This document shows, piece by piece, positions 10,403 to 15,065 of a stretch of DNA of 15,065 bases. The stretch covers positions 18,431 to 33,495 of the forward strand of contig MGZO01000084.1 in assembly GCA_001802655.1 (NCBI GenBank). Reading direction: 5' to 3'. Made by a program: the position numbers and the translations under genes. Source of the stretch: Hydrogenophilales bacterium RIFOXYD1_FULL_62_11. Lineage in GTDB: Bacteria > Pseudomonadota > Gammaproteobacteria > Burkholderiales > Thiobacillaceae. Within the stretch, counting starts at the first letter, position 1; each line of letters opens with the position of its first letter. The notes beneath the pieces were generated by a model. That model saw only the letters and a program-made list of their open reading frames with translations. It was not told the origin of the DNA and did no database searches.

Positions 10403-13400
10403 ATGGGCATGGACAAGTTGACCTTGAGCGGGGTCGCGCTGCGCGTCTCGCAATACTTCCGCGACTTCCTCGAGACCGACTTCAAGCGCAGCCGCGCACC
10501 GCGGCGCCAGGTGGTGACTACCACCGACAGCGGCTTCCGCGCCGGCATGCGTGCGTCGCACTTCCCCGCCCTGGAACGTGACCTCTGGGCGCAGCTCGGC
10601 CGCAAGACCGAGACGGGGATGACCCTGCAGATCCGGCCCGGACGCTACACCCGCCCCATCAGTCCGGCGCTGGCCAGCATCATCCGCGAGCAGGTCAATG
10701 CCGTTCCCGACAGCGCGATCCTGACCATCCGCGAGCAGGTGGTGCGCAAGGCCGAGTTGAGCATGGCGCTGGGCACCGACGATCCGGAGGCCTGGATCGG
10801 CAAGCAGCTCGATGACCTGGAAGCCGCCGCCGGCGAGCACATCGTCGATCCGCTCATCGCCCACCTGGATGGTCCGCTGCGCAACCAGGCGTACTGGGTG
10901 ATGGACACCCTGCATTCCGTGCGCGCCGAACTGCTGGCGCTGGTAGTGAGCCCGCTGGCCACGGTTCTGCCCGATGCGCTGGCCAAGGCCCTGGCGACAC
11001 GCTCCATCGAACCGGTGCAGGAGGCCGTCGACGGGTTCCTGATGCCTGATGCCGTCCGGGACGGACTGCGCACGTTCTTCGAGGGCTTCGTCGCCGCCGA
11101 CGGCTACACCGACTTCCGCGACCTTGAGACCTACGTCAGCACGGGCGACGGCCTTCAGCTCTACCTCTACGTCGGCACGCTCCGCCACCGCGACAACACC
11201 TACCCGCTGTTCTTCCTGCCGGTGAACGTCTCGCGCAGCGGCGACGGCGGCACCTACGAGCTGGAGATCGTCCCCCACCTGTACGCTCACCGCGCCGCGA
11301 TCGACTACGTGGCCCAAGAGCTTGCCGCCGCGATGGGCCGGCCCTTCGACAGCCCGATCAAGGACCGGCTGACCTACGTCGCGCCGGAGCTGACCGTGTT
11401 CGAGACCGCGCGGCCGCTGTTCAACCGAATCGCGCACGCCCTGGACCTGGGTGGCCAAGTGGAGCTGGGACACGCCGGCGGCCAGGCCAAGACCGCCTCG
11501 GTCACCCTATCCAGTGCCCTGTACCTGGCCGCGTTCGATCGCGCCGATGAGGCGCTGCTCAACGACTACGAAGAGATCATCGACCAGTTCAAGCGCGGCG
11601 GCTCCCAGGTGGTGAACCTGTTCGAGGGGCTCGTCGAGGGGGTTCTGACGGGCAATACGCCGTCCATCCGCGCCGACATCGAGCGCGACTGGGATGCCCT
11701 GCCCCTGGTGGACCGCGTCGTCTTTGATTCGCCCATTCCGATGAATGAGGAGCAGCGCAAGGTCCTGATGGCGGTGCGCAACCCCAACGGCAAGATCGTG
11801 GTTGTGGAGGGTCCGCCCGGGACCGGCAAGTCGCACACCATCACCGCCATCGCCGCCGACTGCGCTTTCAACCAGCGCACGTGCCTGGTGCTCTCGGACA
11901 AAAGCGAGGCGCTGGACGTCGTCGTCGACAAGCTCACCGAAGCCATGAGCCGGGTGCGCCACGACCCCCACTTCCCCAACCCGATCCTGCGCCTGGGCCG
12001 CGAATCAGCGAACTTCCGCAAGCTCACCGCCAATGCGGCCGTCACCCAGGTGGCCCAATACGCCGCCGCCACCCGCGCCAACCGCTCCCGGATCGAGGCC
12101 GAGCGCGAGGGGATGAGCGTGGAGCTCAAGCAGGCCATCGACCAGACGGTGGAGTTGTACGGCAAGGTCGAGCTGACCGAGCTCAAGCACATGCACGAGT
12201 GCGAGGCGCAGCTGCTCGAGCGCGCCCCGGAGGTGCTGGCCCAACTGCAAGCGGTCGAGGATGAGGCGCTGATCGCCGAGCTGGCCCCGATCGAGCCGGT
12301 GCTGGGCGACATCCAGTCCTATCTGGCCGGGATCTTCGCCGCCGGCGTCGCCGATGCGGCCGCACTGCGATCGCGCGTGCGCCTGGACATGGTCCTGCAC
12401 CGGTTCGCCGCCGAGCGCCGGCCGCGCGGCTGGGACCTGTTCGAGTCCCTCACCCCCGCCCAGGTCCGCCAGCTGCAGGGCTGGCTGGTGGAATTCCGGC
12501 AGCTGCGCATGCCTGTGCTCGGCTACCTGTTGCGTGGCGGCCAGGTCCGGGCCCTGGAGGCCCAGCTCAACAGCATGGCGCCGACCCGGCCCCTGCTGCT
12601 GCGCGAGCGTGCCGACGATCTCGAAGCGCTGGTGGCCTCGGCCAACGCCCTGCGCATCAAGCTCGAACACGAGCAGCTGGGCGGAGCGTTCGAGGATGCC
12701 TCCCGACGGCTGGCGCGCGGCGCGGCGACGCCCGAGACCGCGCCGCTGGCCAGCACCCTGATTGCCCTGTTCGACCGGATCGCCCCGTCCATCGTGGACG
12801 CCCTGATGGCGCCGCCGGCGGCGGCCGAGCTGTGGCCGATGGCCGCGCGGTTCCTTCGCAGCTGGCTGCACACGCGCTCGGCGTTCGTGAAGGCCCCCCA
12901 GTTCGACTACGTGGGCACCAAGACGCGGCTGGAGCAGCTCAACACCTCAGTGATGAATGCCCATATCGACAACCGCCTCGTGGAGTTCATGGACAACCAC
13001 CGCGCCGATGCGCGGGCCCTTGCCAAGGTGATCACCGCGCGCCAGAAGTTCCCGGAGGACAAGTTCGCCGCGGTGCGCGACTCCTTCCCGGTGATAGTCG
13101 CCGGCATCCGCGAGTTCGGCGAATACATGCCCCTGCTGCCGGACCTGTTCGACGTGGTGGTGATCGATGAGGCGTCCCAGGTGAGCGTGGCTCAGGCGCT
13201 GCCGGCGCTGCTGCGCGCACGCAAGGTCGTGGTGCTGGGAGACGCAAAGCAGTTCTCGAACGTAAAGTCGTCCAACGCCAGCATCGCCATCAATGAGCGC
13301 TACCGCGCCGACCTAGTGAACTACTTCCGGCGCGAGGTGAGCGACCAGGCCGATGCCCTCGCTCGCCTGTCGATGTTCGACGTCAAGCGCTCGGTGCTGG

Positions 13401-14674
13401 AGTTCTGCAACCTGGGCGCGTCCTACTCGATCATGCTGCGCAAGCACTTCCGCTCGTTCGCCGAGCTCATCGGGTATTCCTCGCGCACCTTCTACGACGG
13501 CCAGCTGCAGGCCATCAAGATCCGCGGCGTACCGCTGGATCAGGTCGTGCGCTTCGAGCAGGTGGACGTGGGCGATGCCAAGGTCACCCGCGGGGTGAAC
13601 CACGCCGAAGTCGAGCACATCCTCCAGCACCTGCTCGAACTGTTGGACCAGGAGTCCCCACCCACGGTGGGCATCATCACGCCCTTCCGTGAGCAGCAGA
13701 CCCTGCTGACCAAGCGCCTGTTCGGCCATGCCCGCGGCCGGGACTTCGAGGACCGGCTCAAGCTGAAGGTGATGACCTTCGACTCCTGCCAGGGCGAGGA
13801 GCGGTTGCTGATCATCTATTCGATGGTGGCCACGCCGGGCAACAATGCCCTGAACTACGTGTTCCCGGTTGCGCTGGACAACGCATCGGAGTCCGTGGAG
13901 GACAAGCTGAAGGTGCAGCGCCTCAACGTGGGCTTCAGCCGCGCCCAGGAGCGGGTGCTGTTCGTCCACTCCATGCCGATCGAGGAGATTCCGGGAGCCA
14001 TCGGCCAGGCACTGGCCTACTACGCCGGCGTGCTGGAGCGCGAGGAGGTCGACGAAGACCAGGTCGATTCCAACAGCCCGATGGAGACCAAGGTGCTGGG
14101 CTGGCTGATGCAGGCCCCGTTCTACCAGTCCAATCAGGACAGGATCGAGGTCATCCCGCAGTTCCCAGTCGGCGACTACCTGCGCCAGCTCGACCCGACC
14201 TACCAACACCCGGCTTGGCGCGTGGACTTCCTGGTACGCGCGGCCACCGACCGCGGCCCGGTGAACATCGTCCTGGAATACGACGGCTTCGAGTATCACT
14301 TCCAGCGCGGCCGCGAGGTGCACGTGGGCAACTACACCCGCTACATGCTGCCCCAGGACATGGAGCGCCAGCTGACCCTGGAGAGCTACGGCTACCGCTT
14401 CATCCGCATCAACCGCTTCAACCTCGGCGCCGACCCCGTGCAGACGCTTTCGGCGCGCTTGGAGCAGATGATGAAGCAGCTGGGCATGTCGCCGGTGCCC
14501 GCCACCGTCGCCGAGCTACAGAACCAGGCCGCGGCACTGGCCAACCGGGATGCCAAGACCTGCATGACCTGCCGGAGGATCAAGCCGCACGCGGAGTTCT
14601 TCCGGCAGTCGCTCGGCGGCGGCGCCGGCGGGTATGGCCGCAAGTGCAATAGCTGCGATGCCAAACGGGCCTGA
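10403..14674 (+). CDS. UPF1-like SF1 helicase fused to Vsr/DUF559-like nuclease and Cys4 finger
   Basis: This 1423-residue protein has a long N-terminal domain (1 to about 450) of no family I recognise. Helicase motifs follow: Walker A GPPGTGKS at 470-477, DEAS (motif II) at 922-925, a motif III-like VVLGDAKQF, CQGEE (motif V) near 1129, and NVGFSRAQER (motif VI) at 1175-1184. Motifs I and II are separated by a roughly 445-residue helical insertion. The C-terminal part fits a Vsr/DUF559 PD-(D/E)xK fold: VDF with D1275, EYDGFEYH with E1292 and H1299, then a Y-G-Y-R-F-I-R-I strand. It ends in a treble-clef-like finger with C1387, C1390, C1415 and C1418. It should unwind nucleic acid and may cleave DNA. 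Fused helicase-nucleases of this kind occur in phage-defence settings. The start at 10403 follows AAAGGGG; an open frame back to 9908 runs over the divergent gene and is rejected. Confidence 0.88.
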   Translation: MGMDKLTLSGVALRVSQYFRDFLETDFKRSRAPRRQVVTTTDSGFRAGMRASHFPALERDLWAQLGRKTETGMTLQIRPGRYTRPISPALASIIREQVNAVPDSAILTIREQVVRKAELSMALGTDDPEAWIGKQLDDLEAAAGEHIVDPLIAHLDGPLRNQAYWVMDTLHSVRAELLALVVSPLATVLPDALAKALATRSIEPVQEAVDGFLMPDAVRDGLRTFFEGFVAADGYTDFRDLETYVSTGDGLQLYLYVGTLRHRDNTYPLFFLPVNVSRSGDGGTYELEIVPHLYAHRAAIDYVAQELAAAMGRPFDSPIKDRLTYVAPELTVFETARPLFNRIAHALDLGGQVELGHAGGQAKTASVTLSSALYLAAFDRADEALLNDYEEIIDQFKRGGSQVVNLFEGLVEGVLTGNTPSIRADIERDWDALPLVDRVVFDSPIPMNEEQRKVLMAVRNPNGKIVVVEGPPGTGKSHTITAIAADCAFNQRTCLVLSDKSEALDVVVDKLTEAMSRVRHDPHFPNPILRLGRESANFRKLTANAAVTQVAQYAAATRANRSRIEAEREGMSVELKQAIDQTVELYGKVELTELKHMHECEAQLLERAPEVLAQLQAVEDEALIAELAPIEPVLGDIQSYLAGIFAAGVADAAALRSRVRLDMVLHRFAAERRPRGWDLFESLTPAQVRQLQGWLVEFRQLRMPVLGYLLRGGQVRALEAQLNSMAPTRPLLLRERADDLEALVASANALRIKLEHEQLGGAFEDASRRLARGAATPETAPLASTLIALFDRIAPSIVDALMAPPAAAELWPMAARFLRSWLHTRSAFVKAPQFDYVGTKTRLEQLNTSVMNAHIDNRLVEFMDNHRADARALAKVITARQKFPEDKFAAVRDSFPVIVAGIREFGEYMPLLPDLFDVVVIDEASQVSVAQALPALLRARKVVVLGDAKQFSNVKSSNASIAINERYRADLVNYFRREVSDQADALARLSMFDVKRSVLEFCNLGASYSIMLRKHFRSFAELIGYSSRTFYDGQLQAIKIRGVPLDQVVRFEQVDVGDAKVTRGVNHAEVEHILQHLLELLDQESPPTVGIITPFREQQTLLTKRLFGHARGRDFEDRLKLKVMTFDSCQGEERLLIIYSMVATPGNNALNYVFPVALDNASESVEDKLKVQRLNVGFSRAQERVLFVHSMPIEEIPGAIGQALAYYAGVLEREEVDEDQVDSNSPMETKVLGWLMQAPFYQSNQDRIEVIPQFPVGDYLRQLDPTYQHPAWRVDFLVRAATDRGPVNIVLEYDGFEYHFQRGREVHVGNYTRYMLPQDMERQLTLESYGYRFIRINRFNLGADPVQTLSARLEQMMKQLGMSPVPATVAELQNQAAALANRDAKTCMTCRRIKPHAEFFRQSLGGGAGGYGRKCNSCDAKRA

Positions 14675-14688
14675 TCCGCCCCGGAGAT

Positions 14689-14770
14689 GCTAATTAGCTG
14701 GAATAGCTGGAGATTGCTAGAATTAGCTGAAGCTGACTATAATTAGCAAAACCCGCTTATGAATAGCTAT
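14689..14770 (+). promoter_or_regulatory. AT-rich phased AAT(T)AGC repeats and sigma70-like promoter
   Basis: AATTAGC occurs at 14692, 14721 and 14741, and AATAGC at 14702 and 14762, giving steps of 10, 19, 20 and 21 bp, close to one or two helical turns. The first copy is part of the palindrome GCTAATTAGC at 14689-14698. TTGCTA at 14714 and TATAAT at 14738, 18 bp apart, look like a good sigma70 promoter within the array. The stretch is strikingly AT-rich for this DNA. A cooperative operator that represses the ATPase gene is the likeliest reading. Confidence 0.6.
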
Positions 14771-15065
14771 ATGAGCAACCTCACCGATAGCCTTCCGTAC
14801 TACCCCAGGCCCGAGCTGCTGGGCACTGTGCTGCGGCTGATGCTGGCCGGCGCCCACGTCACCTTGTTCGCCCCCAGGCGACAGGGCAAGACCCAGTTCG
14901 TCAAGAAGGAACTCCTGCCGGCCGGCCTTGAACAGGGCTGGTTTGTCGGCTTGGTGGACTTGTGGCGCGACCGTGAGAACGCGGCTGAAGCCCTTGTGGT
15001 GGGCCTGGAAGCACTGGCTGCATCGAAGCGCCAAGGTGGCAAGCTCACGGCGCCACTGACACTGG
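14771..15065 (+). CDS. P-loop ATPase, N-terminal part (continues beyond window)
   Basis: About 98 residues are visible from the ATG at 14771, or 102 from the in-frame ATG at 14759; neither has a clear Shine-Dalgarno. A hydrophobic strand VTLFAPRRQGKT carries a Walker A of the [GA]-P-R-R-x-G-K-T type, typical of archaeal-style and STAND-like ATPases that are common in accessory regions. The following helix (FVKKELL) and second strand (GWFVGLVDLW, where the family often has an acidic residue after the strand) fit that fold. The frame is open to the right edge. Its promoter region holds phased AATTAGC repeats. It follows the helicase-nuclease on the same strand after about 95 bp, but it appears to have its own promoter. 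The effector domain, if any, is outside the window. Confidence 0.7.
   Translation, partial: MSNLTDSLPYYPRPELLGTVLRLMLAGAHVTLFAPRRQGKTQFVKKELLPAGLEQGWFVGLVDLWRDRENAAEALVVGLEALAASKRQGGKLTAPLTL

Noticed and set aside
10349..11473. 374-codon minus-strand frame inside the helicase gene
   Set aside because: It is a mirror of high-GC coding sequence with compositionally biased, domain-less translation, and the plus strand carries a continuous real gene here. The same applies to 12005-12871 and 13313-14323.
14680..14770. AATTAGC array as a CRISPR or att site
   Set aside because: The units are only 6-7 bp with 3-15-bp gaps and no spacers of uniform length, and no integrase or cas gene is present. 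A promoter-operator explanation fits better.

Overview
The window is high-GC bacterial DNA with dense, mostly small genes, many of unknown function, on both strands. Base composition, codon use and the look of the HTH and small proteins suggest a gammaproteobacterium of the Lysobacterales (Xanthomonas/Stenotrophomonas/Lysobacter relatives). That placement is an impression, not a computed result. There is no rRNA, tRNA, CRISPR array, transposase or integrase. The gene mix (orphan small proteins, a helicase-nuclease, a SWIM protein, an AAA-type ATPase) looks like an accessory or defence-type island rather than core genome.

Layout. 1-1098 (minus): a coiled-coil HTH regulator followed by a uracil-DNA-glycosylase-superfamily protein that runs off the left edge. 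1289-3273 (plus): five consecutive small genes encoding divergent paralogues that all end in the C-terminal tripeptide AVF; four also carry a PPP hinge 16 residues from the end. 3406-4004 (plus): two further small genes, one a membrane peptide. 4120-6438: a 772-aa protein with a SWIM-type zinc finger like that at the N-terminus of bacterial SNF2 proteins, but with no helicase motifs. 6706-7965: a 419-aa protein with a DUF5623-like N-terminus. 8068-8319: a small membrane-anchored protein. 8307-8657 (minus): a secreted 15-residue-repeat protein. 8796-10153 (minus): four tightly overlapping genes, two of them cysteine-rich. 10403-14674 (plus): a 1423-aa UPF1-like SF1 helicase fused to a Vsr/DUF559-like nuclease domain and a C-terminal Cys4 finger. 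14771-end (plus): the start of a P-loop ATPase behind an AT-rich, helically phased repeat array.

The most interesting thread is regulatory. A bipartite element (YAACTTTY, then a short box with invariant TG or TA, starts exactly 28 bp apart) precedes four of the five AVF-tail genes. The fifth is translationally coupled to the fourth. Weaker copies with the same 28-bp spacing lie head to head in front of the cysteine-rich operon and the helicase-nuclease, and a 29-bp-spaced copy precedes the 8068 gene. A related element with a different upstream half precedes the genes at 3406 and 4120. This argues that most of the window is one co-regulated island, in which several small proteins with a common C-terminal peptide accompany a helicase-nuclease. 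The function of the AVF family is unknown; a shared docking or proteolysis tail is an inference.
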